Part shown: piece by piece, positions 7,690 through 16,271 of the stretch | How positions within the stretch are numbered: position 1 is the stretch's first letter | How the letters are laid out: each line of letters opens with the position of its first letter | Assembly: GCA_017964485.1 (NCBI GenBank) | Contig: JAGCRW010000020.1 | Span: forward strand, 1-51,256 | Origin: Muribaculaceae bacterium | GTDB lineage: Bacteria > Bacteroidota > Bacteroidia > Bacteroidales > Muribaculaceae | Direction of reading: 5' to 3' | Length of the DNA stretch: 51,256 nt | Translations under genes and position numbers: made by a program | Notes under the pieces: model-generated | Told to the model about the DNA's origin: nothing | Seen by the model: the letters and a program-made list of their open reading frames with translations, nothing else | Database searches by the model: none

Positions 7690-10600
7690 TTATGCATTGT
7701 TTAAATCGGTTGTTGCAATATTCAAGTTAAACTCTCCTGAGTCGAGCCAGTAGCATTGTGGGTCGTTGATGCTTTGCACTTGCAGAACGAAGTCGTCGGC
7801 CTTGAGTTCCTCGCCGTCGCTGCCAGTGACAGCGGCGATTGTGAGTTGCTCCTTGTCCTCGTCATAGGCTTCGCGCTCTATCTCAAATGTGAACGGCCCC
7901 TTCTTGAACAACTCCTCGCGGTATTCGCGCAGCATGCGTTGCTGCTGCTCGGGAGTGAGCATCTTGTTCTTGCTTATGCGCTCCTTGATGCGGCGGTCGT
8001 CAATATCGAGGACATAGAACGGCCTGAGCGGGTAGATGCCCATGTCAAACTGTTTTGCCCCGATGTAGCACGGGAAGGAGTTGATAGTGATGCGTCCGTT
8101 GTTAATGGTGGGAGTGATGATGCACTCCTCTTTGGGGATGCCGCCCATCTTGTAGAAGCTTTCGGTGGTTGGCACGAGCTTGTCGCTCAGGTCGCTCAGG
8201 TCGAGCGAGAACTCGTTGAGGCCTCCAGCCATTGATGCGAGGTAGCCAATCATGGCTCCCACTGGGACGATGCTCTTGGTGTCGTGCATGTAGCCGTTTT
8301 CGTCCTTGAAGGGGTACCAGCGGCCTATGCGGTACTTGCCCAGTACGATGAGTCGGTTGGGGCTCACGGGGAAGTACTTGAGGAAGCAGTCCTTGATGGG
8401 CTTGAGCATGGTGGGGCGTCCTGAGAGCACCACGATGTCGCAGTCGTGGGCGTAGAGCAGGGTGGAGATTGACTCTATGAGTGAGTCGAGCGACTTCTCC
8501 ACATGCTGCGAGAGCAGGTTGTGGTCGTAGGTCCACACCACTTCGCTGAGTTCAAAGCCGAAGCGGTCTTTGAATGCTTCGCACACGATATCGCTGGGCT
8601 TACTGTCGCCAAACATCTCGTCGTAGCCAATCTCGAGGTAACGCTCTCCCTCGCTCAGCAGGTTGAGGAAGCGGTACATGACGGGTACGTTGACCTGCAT
8701 GTTGAAGTCGCGTCGCATGATGCGGTCCTTGAAGGTCATCATGTTATTGTCCTGACCGAAGAAGTGGTACAGAATCTTATAGGCCTCCTGATGGCTCTTG
8801 CCTGCCTTCTCGGTAAGGTGGCGGTATAGGATGCCTTTGTCGCTCTCTATAATCACGTTTTGTACCAGCAGTTGGAGCATGTCGTCGCCTGCAACGTTGA
8901 AACTGTCCCAATAGATTGGGTCGGGCTTGATTTGCGAGGGGTTGCTCTCGTTGAAGCGATATTGGCACACCATTACGTCGGAGGTGCCGGCGCCAATATC
9001 TACCGAGCCCACTTTCAAGGTGTCGCACTCCACGCCGTCGATGTCGCGCTTCTTGCCGTAGAGCTTGAAGAAGAGGTCGCTGCGGTTTTTGTAGCGCTCG
9101 CAGAACTGCGCGTAGAGATAGACAAACTGTGAGCATGTGGCCTCGTCGTAGTACCACTCCTTGTGCTCGTCGTCATCGTAGCGTCGTGGCTTGTTGCCGG
9201 GAATCACCTGCATCTGCAGTGCTATGCTGCCTGGATCAACGATGTGATGATAGGAATTGATGATTTTCACCGCATCGTCAAAGCTGCTGTAAAGGGCTTG
9301 ACGCTCCACTCGCGACATCGCCGTTGGGCAGGTGATAATCACCCGCTCGAGGCGGCGTGGGGTGTTGCGCAGGTCGTGGCGCTCACGCGACTGGAAGCTG
9401 TTGATTTGGGTGATGGCCTGCTCTATAATCTCGATGAAAGCGAGTGTCATGAGCGAGCGGCGCGAGTAGTGCGCTCCAATGCCGTAGCCTTCGGCGTTGT
9501 AGGTGCCGTCGTCGTTGATAAAGCTTGTGAGGCCCTCGATGATGGGTGGCAGCGAGTTGTTCTCATCGCCAATGTTGATGAAGCGCCATTCGTTCTCGGT
9601 GCGCTTTTTATCCCACAGGTAGCGCTTGGGGCTGGAGTTGGTGGAGAGTGTCTCTAGGCCCAGGTTGAGTGCCGTGGCCTCGTGGTTGAGGTAGTTGGCC
9701 TCGCGTCCCAGCCTGATGATACTCGGCCACACGAATTGGTTGCTGCCGGCGATGTTCTTGCCTATTGTGACCTTGCGGAACGCCAGTCGCATGTCGAAGG
9801 TCTCTTCCACTCGGTTTAGGTCGCCGTTAGGGAGTATCACATGTGTGAAATTCTGGAGTCGCAAGGGGTCGACCTTGGTGAAGTCTTGCGTGAACTTATT
9901 GTTCTCGAAGAGCAGTGCCGAGGTGCGAGAGTTGCCAATGTCGATAATCATCTCCACGTTGACAATGTTCACGTCGCGGTCGCGCATGAGCTTCACGGTG
10001 GGGAAGAAGTCGTCGAGGCTGCTCAGGTATTTTATAAGCATCAGGTAGGTGGCTAGGAACTCATATTTGTGCCTGCCGTCCTTGAGCTCGAGCATGTCGA
10101 AGTTCTTGGCGTCGGGGTAGGCGATTTCCATCAGGTAGTCGCGTACCCAGTTTTTGTTCCATGTGCAGTAGTCGATGAGCTGGCGCTCGTTGCCGCACAG
10201 CCCAAAGATTTTCTCGGTCTCGCCATCGCTCATGAATACGGGGAACTCCTTGTAGGCGTCAAGGGTGTTGTAGCGCGCCTGGGTGTCGAAGGCGAGCACC
10301 ACATCGGCGGTGAGGATGCCGACATTGGTCTCGCGCGGCACTATCATGAATTTGCACCAGTTGTAGGGCCCTTTCTTGTAGTCGCCCGTATCGTCTTTCT
10401 CGATATACGGCATTGGGAGCCACACATTGAAGTAGTGGCTCAGGAACTTGTTGTTGGCGGCTAGTTTCGAGAAGAAGATGCCCAGGCTGTCTTCCTCATT
10501 GTCGGCAATGTTAAACTGCTTCACCTCGGGGTTGGCGAGGATTACTGCCTCGCTGGTGGTGAGCTTGTTGTCGTTGTCAAGATAGCCTTTCTCTCGCAGC

Positions 10601-10776
10601 TGCGAGGTGAGCACCACAATCTGGTTGCTCAGGGTATAGGCAAATTCCAGTCTCCACTGAAAGCGCTCGTCGTCAAACGACTCGGCGAAGCGGCACTTGA
10701 ATCCCTCATTGAGGTTGATGTCGATGCGCTTCGACAGCAGTTGAATGCCAGAATTGGCGATTAATGAATAGTCCAT
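7690..10776 (-). CDS. SrfB-like protein, actin/Hsp70-fold ATPase (virulence factor SrfB family)
   Basis: Protein of 1028 residues. It opens with SLIANSGIQLL, the N-terminal signature I associate with SrfB. A phosphate-1 loop of the actin/Hsp70 superfamily, IIDIGNSRTSAL, lies near 277-288; a phosphate-2-like SVDIGAGTSDVMV is at 591-603; an adenosine-type VVLSGRP is at 782-788. These three motifs in this order indicate an ATP-binding actin-like fold. The C-terminal YWLDSGEF motif also fits SrfB. There is no membrane segment. It is the first gene of the minus-strand operon and has a good Bacteroidetes promoter about 100 bases upstream. SrfB proteins are annotated as virulence factors because of their discovery in Salmonella, but the biochemical role is not established. 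The family call is strong, the function open. Confidence 0.85.
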   Translation of the reverse strand: MDYSLIANSGIQLLSKRIDINLNEGFKCRFAESFDDERFQWRLEFAYTLSNQIVVLTSQLREKGYLDNDNKLTTSEAVILANPEVKQFNIADNEEDSLGIFFSKLAANNKFLSHYFNVWLPMPYIEKDDTGDYKKGPYNWCKFMIVPRETNVGILTADVVLAFDTQARYNTLDAYKEFPVFMSDGETEKIFGLCGNERQLIDYCTWNKNWVRDYLMEIAYPDAKNFDMLELKDGRHKYEFLATYLMLIKYLSSLDDFFPTVKLMRDRDVNIVNVEMIIDIGNSRTSALLFENNKFTQDFTKVDPLRLQNFTHVILPNGDLNRVEETFDMRLAFRKVTIGKNIAGSNQFVWPSIIRLGREANYLNHEATALNLGLETLSTNSSPKRYLWDKKRTENEWRFINIGDENNSLPPIIEGLTSFINDDGTYNAEGYGIGAHYSRRSLMTLAFIEIIEQAITQINSFQSRERHDLRNTPRRLERVIITCPTAMSRVERQALYSSFDDAVKIINSYHHIVDPGSIALQMQVIPGNKPRRYDDDEHKEWYYDEATCSQFVYLYAQFCERYKNRSDLFFKLYGKKRDIDGVECDTLKVGSVDIGAGTSDVMVCQYRFNESNPSQIKPDPIYWDSFNVAGDDMLQLLVQNVIIESDKGILYRHLTEKAGKSHQEAYKILYHFFGQDNNMMTFKDRIMRRDFNMQVNVPVMYRFLNLLSEGERYLEIGYDEMFGDSKPSDIVCEAFKDRFGFELSEVVWTYDHNLLSQHVEKSLDSLIESISTLLYAHDCDIVVLSGRPTMLKPIKDCFLKYFPVSPNRLIVLGKYRIGRWYPFKDENGYMHDTKSIVPVGAMIGYLASMAGGLNEFSLDLSDLSDKLVPTTESFYKMGGIPKEECIITPTINNGRITINSFPCYIGAKQFDMGIYPLRPFYVLDIDDRRIKERISKNKMLTPEQQQRMLREYREELFKKGPFTFEIEREAYDEDKEQLTIAAVTGSDGEELKADDFVLQVQSINDPQCYWLDSGEFNLNIATTDLNNA

Positions 10777-10872
10777 CTTTGTTCTATAGCTTTGATATTG
10801 GTTTTCTCGTTAATAATTGGTTGTGAATAATTCTATTACTGACACTTTTGATCAATATTGCAAAATCAATGC

Positions 10873-10901
10873 CAAAGTTAATGTTTTTTTGTTATAGACA
10901 A
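10873..10901 (-). promoter_or_regulatory. promoter of the srfBC-like operon
   Basis: On the minus strand TTG (10899-10901) is followed after 18 bases by TAACTTTG (10873-10880), a full match to the Bacteroidetes -7 element TAnnTTTG. It lies 97 bases before the srfB-like ATG. The 266 bases between 10777 and 11042 hold only this promoter and the terminator of the next operon. Confidence 0.7.
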
Positions 10902-10965
10902 TACAGATTTCTATTTTTTAACTAATGTGTGGCCGTAATGTTTCAAAATAGAGCGAGAGCATTTT

Positions 10966-10998
10966 ATACAAAAAAACATCGGGTTGTGGCCCGATGTT
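10966..10998 (-). terminator. intrinsic terminator of the ECF sigma/DUF4252 operon
   Basis: AACATCGGG (10975-10983) and CCCGATGTT (10990-10998) form a perfect 9-bp stem with a 6-base loop. Read on the minus strand the stem is followed by a run of eight T. It lies 45 bases after the stop of the DUF4252 gene at 11043. Confidence 0.85.
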
Positions 10999-11042
10999 TC
11001 AAGGTTGTTGTTTACGTTTTTTTAAAAAGCCTGAAGCAATAA

Positions 11043-11522
11043 TTACTGCTTTCCTCCTGTGAATCCCTGCAAGTCTTCGAGAGTCATGGAGCCGTAGATG
11101 ATTATCACCGAAGTCTCTTTGTCTTGCGCCAGCAGCAAGAAAACGTTGTTGCCGCCGCTGTCGGTCTTGGCATAGATTGACGCTTGGTTGCCCTGCTCGT
11201 TGACGTCGATTACGCTTTCGAAATTGTCGCTCTCAATCCAATTCATGCATTCACGTGCGAGTTCCTCGGCCGCCTGTGACGTGCTTGCCGAGATGATTTC
11301 GAGTCGGTCCATCTTGTCGGCAAAATTGCCAATGTTGAGTTTGCCACTAAACCCTTCACGGCCGAGCGTGCCCTTATTTGACATCATCTTCATGGCCGCC
11401 TTGCCAATGGTAACGCAGGAATAGCCTTCTTTACCCTTAAATTGCTTGGTAAGCGATTGCTGTGCGCTTGCCGCCATGCCCACTGCGAGCATAATAACGA
11501 GTATAAAAAATGTCTTTTTCAT
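11043..11522 (-). CDS. DUF4252 domain exported protein
   Basis: Protein of 159 residues with a signal peptide (basic MKKT, hydrophobic core, cut near ASAQQ). The body has the DUF4252 layout: a serine-rich start, LEIISAST in the middle and a C-terminal strand set ending in DLQGFTGG. DUF4252 proteins are small exported Bacteroidetes proteins of unknown function, usually near ECF sigma factors. It is the last gene of a four-gene operon, 2 bases after the anti-sigma-like gene, and is followed by a terminator. It is a diverged paralogue of the first gene of the same operon (12772-13227). Family call good, function unknown. Confidence 0.75.
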   Translation of the reverse strand: MKKTFFILVIMLAVGMAASAQQSLTKQFKGKEGYSCVTIGKAAMKMMSNKGTLGREGFSGKLNIGNFADKMDRLEIISASTSQAAEELARECMNWIESDNFESVIDVNEQGNQASIYAKTDSGGNNVFLLLAQDKETSVIIIYGSMTLEDLQGFTGGKQ

Positions 11523-11524
11523 GA

Positions 11525-12256
11525 CTATATTAAATGTTGCTGAATAGTGTTGTTGATATCGTTGATTTTCTCACCAGCGTCATTAAGCTGGTCCATACCC
11601 TTGTTGAGGACAGTGGAGAATTTCTCGAGTGCCGCGATGGCAATCTCCTCGTCGCTACTGCTGAGTCCCGCGTCTTGTCCCTGAGTGCTATTGGTTGCCT
11701 GCGCCAGATGCTCCACATTGCCCTTATACGAACTTGCATGCCTGGCGCGTGGCTGAATTTCGTGATCGTGATTATGAACGTGGTCGGTTTCCTCTATTTT
11801 AGCCGAAGGGGCTTGTGCGGGTTCTTCAATTTTAGCTGAGGGAGCTTGTGCAGGTTCATCGATAGTTTTGGCTATAGTTTTGTGCTGTTTCGGTGCAGGC
11901 ACCTGCATCTGTGGCGTTCCGCCGCGCATCATCCACAACCCGACTGCCGCTATCACAGCCACCGATGCTGCTGCAGCCCAGGCAGTCCGTTTCCTGAACA
12001 ATGGCGCTACCTTTGCCTTGCGAATCTTCTTCGCCTGGTGGTTCTCTTGTGCCTCCCACTCGTCGATCTTGCTGCTGAGCGATGCCTCCAAATCGGCAGG
12101 AACTTCCACTTCGTCCTCCATCTGGTCCAATGCCTGCATGAGCAAGGCATCGGCATCATCACCACCAAGCGCTCCACGCAACTGATGCTCCTCGTCGAGA
12201 GTGGTCTCGCCGCGATAGTACTTGTTGAGCAATATGTCTAAATCGTTCTTGTTCAT
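11525..12256 (-). CDS. probable membrane partner (anti-sigma-like) of the ECF sigma factor
   Basis: Protein of 243 residues. The N-terminal half is cytoplasmic, opening with DILLNKYYRGETTLDEE, the start typical of Bacteroidetes regulators encoded after ECF sigma genes. One membrane helix lies near residues 93-110. The outer part contains two copies of an EPAQAPSAKIEE unit, a His-rich HVHNHDHE stretch and a C-terminal coiled coil (LNKGMDQLNDAGEKINDI). It overlaps the sigma gene by 4 bases (ATGA), so the two are translationally coupled, as expected for a sigma/anti-sigma pair. The FecR sensor domain is absent. The His-rich patch could bind metal. The role is inferred from context. Confidence 0.65.
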   Translation of the reverse strand: MNKNDLDILLNKYYRGETTLDEEHQLRGALGGDDADALLMQALDQMEDEVEVPADLEASLSSKIDEWEAQENHQAKKIRKAKVAPLFRKRTAWAAAASVAVIAAVGLWMMRGGTPQMQVPAPKQHKTIAKTIDEPAQAPSAKIEEPAQAPSAKIEETDHVHNHDHEIQPRARHASSYKGNVEHLAQATNSTQGQDAGLSSSDEEIAIAALEKFSTVLNKGMDQLNDAGEKINDINNTIQQHLI

Positions 12257-12759
12257 GATGATAAAACGTTTTGGAATTGAGTTCTCAGTGTTTTTCTCGC
12301 TCGGCTTAGTAGCACTCTAGCGTTGATGGCAGTGAGTCCTGTAGCCTTTTCTATCTCCTGCATCGAGCATCCATTAATGTCGCGCAGTCGCACCACTTGT
12401 TGTTGCTGTGCCGGCAGTCGTGCCAGGCATTGGTCGAGCAGATGTGCCGCCTGCTGGCGCTCGATGTGCTGTGAGGCATCTTCATTGCCAGCGATGGGCA
12501 GTTCCTCGGGTGGCTTGTCAACGATGTCGATGCTTGCCGCTCGATGACGGTCAAGACACAGGTTGCGCACCAGCGTAACGCAGTAGGCTTGAGAGTTGTC
12601 GATATCGGCCAGCGAGTCGCGTCGGTTCCACATCTTCATATAGGCATCCTGCACGGCGTCTTTGGCGTCGTCCTCGTTGCCAAGCAAGAGGTAGGCCACC
12701 TTGTAGAGTTTGGCGTTAAGAGGCAGGAACCGCTGTTTAAACTCGTCGGCGTTCATCAA
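12253..12759 (-). CDS. ECF-type RNA polymerase sigma factor
   Basis: Protein of 168 residues with both ECF domains. Region 2 contains LLGNEDDAKDAVQDAYMKMW and then YCVTLVRNLCLDRHR; region 4 contains LARLPAQQQQVVRLRDING and a helix-turn-helix ending in INARVLLSRARKTLR. Length fits the family. It is the second gene of the operon, 12 bases after the first DUF4252 gene, and overlaps the anti-sigma-like gene by 4 bases. It directs RNA polymerase to a small regulon, likely for an envelope signal and perhaps including its own operon. Two start codons (12759, 12756) are possible and differ by one residue. Confidence 0.9.
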   Translation of the reverse strand: MMNADEFKQRFLPLNAKLYKVAYLLLGNEDDAKDAVQDAYMKMWNRRDSLADIDNSQAYCVTLVRNLCLDRHRAASIDIVDKPPEELPIAGNEDASQHIERQQAAHLLDQCLARLPAQQQQVVRLRDINGCSMQEIEKATGLTAINARVLLSRARKTLRTQFQNVLSS

Positions 12760-12771
12760 CTCGCTGCAAAA

Positions 12772-13227
12772 CTACTTGCCGAAGTTCACGTATTTATTGG
12801 CATAATCAGGATTGATGTTTCCTTCCATCAAGACGATTGCCACGTCGTCGTCCTCAACAGCAATAATGAGCATTTTGTTTATCAACTTGTCATTGCCCTG
12901 AGTGAGTATTAATGCGCTCTCGCCTTCATCACTGGCGTCAACCATCACGTCAAAGTCATCGACACCTTCTTGCATAATAGATTTGGCGGTTGCAAGCTGC
13001 TCGCTTGAGGGATTCTCGATGGTAAGAATCCTCATCGACGTGATGTCTTTAAGCGCCCCCGACTGGTCGGCGCCCATGCTCATGGCCATGTTGATCATGT
13101 TCTCGTCAATCACCATGTCCTGCATATTGTCGGCCTTTGGGAAAGCGTTAAACACCTCGTCGATTGTCTTGCTGAAAGCTGTGGCACCAATCATTGCCAC
13201 CAGCGCTAAAACTAATAATTTCTTCAT
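12772..13227 (-). CDS. DUF4252 domain exported protein
   Basis: Protein of 151 residues with a signal peptide (MKKLLVLALVAMIGATAFS). The remainder matches the DUF4252 pattern: helix with INMAMSMG, strand MRILTIENPS, and an acidic VEDDDVAIVLMEGNI C-terminal part. It is the first gene of the ECF operon and probably exported to the periplasm. A second DUF4252 protein closes the same operon. Function unknown. The region upstream has only a near match to the -7 element (TACCTTTA near 13275). Confidence 0.75.
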   Translation of the reverse strand: MKKLLVLALVAMIGATAFSKTIDEVFNAFPKADNMQDMVIDENMINMAMSMGADQSGALKDITSMRILTIENPSSEQLATAKSIMQEGVDDFDVMVDASDEGESALILTQGNDKLINKMLIIAVEDDDVAIVLMEGNINPDYANKYVNFGK

Positions 13228-13362
13228 GATTAAAAATGTTATTTTTGGTGTGAATTAAAATGGTCTCTTAAATCAAGACGTAAAGGTAATAGAAAATGTT
13301 ACAACAATTATTAGTTTTTTCAAAAAAAATGATGAAGTGGGGAAATATTGCGGTAAAAATAT

Positions 13363-13370
13363 TATCTTTG
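13363..13370 (+). promoter_or_regulatory. -7 promoter element of dnaX
   Basis: TATCTTTG is an exact TAnnTTTG match, 26 bases before the dnaX ATG. No convincing -33 TTTG is seen at the usual distance. Confidence 0.55.
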
Positions 13371-13396
13371 TGGACTGATATCAAAATGTGCATGTC

Positions 13397-15166
13397 ATGA
13401 GCGAGAATTATATAGTATCGGCGAGGAAATATCGTCCTGCGAGTTTTTCTACTGTAGTGGGGCAGAAGGCATTGACTCACACCCTTAAGACCGCCATCAA
13501 GAACGAGCAGTTGGCTCACGCCTATCTGTTTTGCGGGCCTCGCGGTGTGGGCAAGACCACCTGCGCGCGCATTTTTGCCAAGGCCATCAACTGCGAGCAT
13601 CTGGGTCCTGACGGTGAGCCGTGCAACGAGTGCGAGTCGTGTCAGGCGTTCAACGAGCAGCGCTCCTACAACATCCTGGAGCTCGATGCCGCGAGCAACA
13701 ACTCGGTTGACGACATCCGAAACCTCACCGACCAGGTGCTGGTTCCTCCCCAGATAGGCCGTTACCGCGTGTTTATCATCGATGAGGTTCACATGCTGTC
13801 GCAGGCGGCGTTTAACGCGTTCCTGAAGACCCTCGAGGAGCCTCCCCACTATGCTATCTTCATTCTCGCCACCACCGAGAAGCAGAAGATTATTCCCACA
13901 ATCCTGTCGCGTTGCCAGATTTATGACTTTGCGCGCATCACAGTGCCCGACATCGTGGAGCAGCTGCAGCACATCTGCCAGGACAAGGGTGTGACTGCCG
14001 AGACTTCGGCGCTTAATGTGATAGCGCAGAAGGCCGATGGCGCAATGCGCGACGCCCTGTCGATTTTTGACCAAGTGCTCGCCTCCAGCGAGGGCAATAT
14101 CACCTATCAGGCCGCTATCGAGAACCTCAATGTTCTCGACTATGACTACTACTTCCGCCTTGATGAAGCATTCCTCACTGGCGACGTGCCTCAAGCGCTA
14201 CTCATTTATAAGGAAATCAGAGACAAAGGCTTTGACTCGCTGTTCTTTGTCAATGGTCTTGCCCAGCACCTGCGCGATCTGATGGTTGCCAGCACACCAC
14301 AGACTGTGGGCTTGCTCGAGATGAACAACGACATCGCGCAGCGTCATGTGACACAGGCGGCACGGTTCAATACCCGCTTCTTCTATATGGCAATGGACCT
14401 GTGCAACACCTGCGACTTGCAGTACCGCGAGACCAGCAACAAGCAGTTTGTGGTTGAGTTAACGCTCATCAAACTGTGCCAACTCATGAGCGGCACGCCA
14501 TTGCAACAGCCTCCACAACCCCGAGTGCAGAAGATAGCTGCTGCTCCAGCACAAGCTCCCGCGCAACCTGCAGCACAACCTGCAGCATCTCAGCCATCGG
14601 CACCCGCTCAGCCTGCGCCAGTGGCCCAATCGGCACCTGCAGCAGCGCCAACCCCCGCTCCCCAGCAACCTAAGTCACAGTTTTCGGTTTCATCTCCACC
14701 CGCGGTAGCCAAGCCCATCGCCACCGCTCCGCGCATACTCATCAACAAGCAACCGACGACAGCTGCCAGCGAGGCTGCTCCTAAACCTGCTGCACCCACT
14801 CACACAACCCAATTCACGCCTGAGCAACTTGTAGGGGCTTGGAAACACTATATGGAACAAAATCCAGGCGAGATAATCCTGCTCAGCGCTATGCGCAACT
14901 CCATGCCTCAAAAGGTGAATGACACCACCTATCTGATTGAGGTAGAGAATACTGCACAGGTAGAGGCAATCAACAGCAGTATGACTAAGTTGCTGCAATT
15001 CTTGCGCAACGAGGTTGGCAACGACATGGTTGCTCTCGAAATCAAGATTTCGCCAAAGGGTGTCTCTACGATAGCAAAGACCGACCGCGAGATTGTCGCC
15101 GACATGCGCCAGCGCAACCCCGAGTTCAACAAGATGGTGAATGACTTTCAGCTAACGCTTAATTAA
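13397..15166 (+). CDS. dnaX: DNA polymerase III subunit gamma/tau
   Basis: Protein of 589 residues. The N-terminal AAA+ clamp-loader module contains Walker A GPRGVGKT (47-54), the zinc module Cys66/Cys76/Cys79/Cys82, IDEVHMLS with the TLEEPP box, and a sensor-1 ATTE. A Pro/Ala/Gln-rich linker (about 375-475) leads to a C-terminal region corresponding to the tau part. The start is the ATG at 13397, which gives the conserved SENYIVSARKYRP opening; an in-frame GTG three codons upstream is unlikely. It loads the sliding clamp and couples the replicase. It stands alone, convergent with dapF. No slippery A-run for a programmed gamma frameshift was noticed. Confidence 0.97.
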   Translation: MSENYIVSARKYRPASFSTVVGQKALTHTLKTAIKNEQLAHAYLFCGPRGVGKTTCARIFAKAINCEHLGPDGEPCNECESCQAFNEQRSYNILELDAASNNSVDDIRNLTDQVLVPPQIGRYRVFIIDEVHMLSQAAFNAFLKTLEEPPHYAIFILATTEKQKIIPTILSRCQIYDFARITVPDIVEQLQHICQDKGVTAETSALNVIAQKADGAMRDALSIFDQVLASSEGNITYQAAIENLNVLDYDYYFRLDEAFLTGDVPQALLIYKEIRDKGFDSLFFVNGLAQHLRDLMVASTPQTVGLLEMNNDIAQRHVTQAARFNTRFFYMAMDLCNTCDLQYRETSNKQFVVELTLIKLCQLMSGTPLQQPPQPRVQKIAAAPAQAPAQPAAQPAASQPSAPAQPAPVAQSAPAAAPTPAPQQPKSQFSVSSPPAVAKPIATAPRILINKQPTTAASEAAPKPAAPTHTTQFTPEQLVGAWKHYMEQNPGEIILLSAMRNSMPQKVNDTTYLIEVENTAQVEAINSSMTKLLQFLRNEVGNDMVALEIKISPKGVSTIAKTDREIVADMRQRNPEFNKMVNDFQLTLN

Positions 15167-15275
15167 TGCATAATTCATAATGCACAATGCACAATGCATA
15201 ATTGGGCGAACGCACCTTTATACAAAAACGTCGTCACAAGTTCGGTGACGACGTTAATTATACATTATGCATTCT
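15164..15275. terminator. dnaX/dapF convergent terminator region with TGCATAAT repeats
   Basis: AACGTCGTCAC (15227-15237) and GTGACGACGTT (15245-15255) form a perfect 11-bp stem with a 7-base loop between the convergent genes. On the minus strand it is followed by TTTTTGTATA, so it serves dapF best. The gap also contains repeated short units of the type ATAATGCACAATGCA (15168-15205), echoed in reverse at 15258-15273. Confidence 0.75.
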
Positions 15276-15276
15276 C

Positions 15277-16104
15277 TTAAATAGGCAATTCTATGTCGCC
15301 TTCAAAGACCTCGGTGGCGGGGCCTCGCATGTAGATGTGGTTGTCGCTCTCGCGCCACTCTATCTCGAGTGAGCCGCCATCCATTATTATCGTCGCACGG
15401 CGGGCGGTGCGTCCCGTGAATGCCGCCGCCACGAGCGTGGCACTGGCTCCTGTGCCGCACGCCATAGTGATGCCGCTGCCTCGTTCCCACACGCGCAAGC
15501 GGATGTTGCCATCGGGCAATATTTGGGCAAATTCAATGTTGCACCGCTGTGGGAAGCGCGAGTGGAACTCTAATTCTGGACCTACCTTTGCAAGGTCGAT
15601 ACTTTCAACATCATCTACAAAAATCACATAATTAGGATTTCCTATCGATACAAACACCCCATTGGGCAGCGGTTCGCCCTCAGTCAAGAACTGAGAGGGA
15701 TCGTTGAGCACCGGCTCCATAAGGTCAACCGAAACGCTCTGCACCTTGTTGTTATTGTCAACATCGAGATATAGCATCTTGATGCCAGCGCGCGTGAGCA
15801 GGCTTATGGTGGTTTTGGTGGTGAGGCCGTGTTCATAGACATACTTTGCGACGCATCGGCTAGCGTTACCGCACATCTGCCCCTCGAGGCCGTCGGCATT
15901 GATAATGCGCATGGTGAAGTCGGCCTTGGGCGAGCGGCCAATCAGTATCAGTCCGTCGCTGCCAATGCCTGTGTGTGGCTTGCTCCATGCTATTGAGGCC
16001 TTGCTAGGGTCGGGAATGGTGTTGTACTCGGTATCGACATAGATATAGTCGTTGCCCAGCCCATGCATTTTTACAAAGTGTATCTTTTTAGGTTTGCTGT
16101 CCAT
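15277..16104 (-). CDS. dapF: diaminopimelate epimerase
   Basis: Protein of 275 residues, the usual length. It interconverts LL- and meso-diaminopimelate for lysine and peptidoglycan synthesis in the cytoplasm. Both catalytic cysteines are present: Cys78 in GQMCGNASRC and Cys216 in MACGTGAS. The N-terminal MHGLGNDY and the repeat of the two-fold pseudo-symmetric fold (SIGNPNYV in the second half) fit the family. A perfect promoter lies just upstream, so the gene is transcribed alone. In many Bacteroidales dapF is followed by an LL-DAP aminotransferase gene; that is not the case here. Confidence 0.96.
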   Translation of the reverse strand: MDSKPKKIHFVKMHGLGNDYIYVDTEYNTIPDPSKASIAWSKPHTGIGSDGLILIGRSPKADFTMRIINADGLEGQMCGNASRCVAKYVYEHGLTTKTTISLLTRAGIKMLYLDVDNNNKVQSVSVDLMEPVLNDPSQFLTEGEPLPNGVFVSIGNPNYVIFVDDVESIDLAKVGPELEFHSRFPQRCNIEFAQILPDGNIRLRVWERGSGITMACGTGASATLVAAAFTGRTARRATIIMDGGSLEIEWRESDNHIYMRGPATEVFEGDIELPI

Positions 16105-16129
16105 AATGCGATGATTAGAGTTTTGCCCA

Positions 16130-16160
16130 CAAAATTAGGCATTTAGTTTGACTTGTCAAA
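16130..16160 (-). promoter_or_regulatory. dapF promoter
   Basis: On the minus strand TTTG (16157-16160), 19 bases, then TAATTTTG (16130-16137): a perfect Bacteroidetes promoter. Predicted 5' UTR of about 20 bases. Confidence 0.8.
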
Positions 16161-16271
16161 TATTAGGAGCTTGATTTCCTGTTTTTAAACCAAAAACTCT
16201 CATTAGCGAGTATATAGGGATTTATAATATTCTTGTGGAGATTTTCGTTTTTATATAAAAGTTTTGATGAT

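Noticed and set aside
13268-14194. Minus-strand frame of 308 codons
   Set aside because: Antisense to dnaX; no signal or domain.
13397-15166. Programmed frameshift for a gamma subunit in dnaX
   Set aside because: No run of six or more A with a downstream hairpin was found in the expected region.
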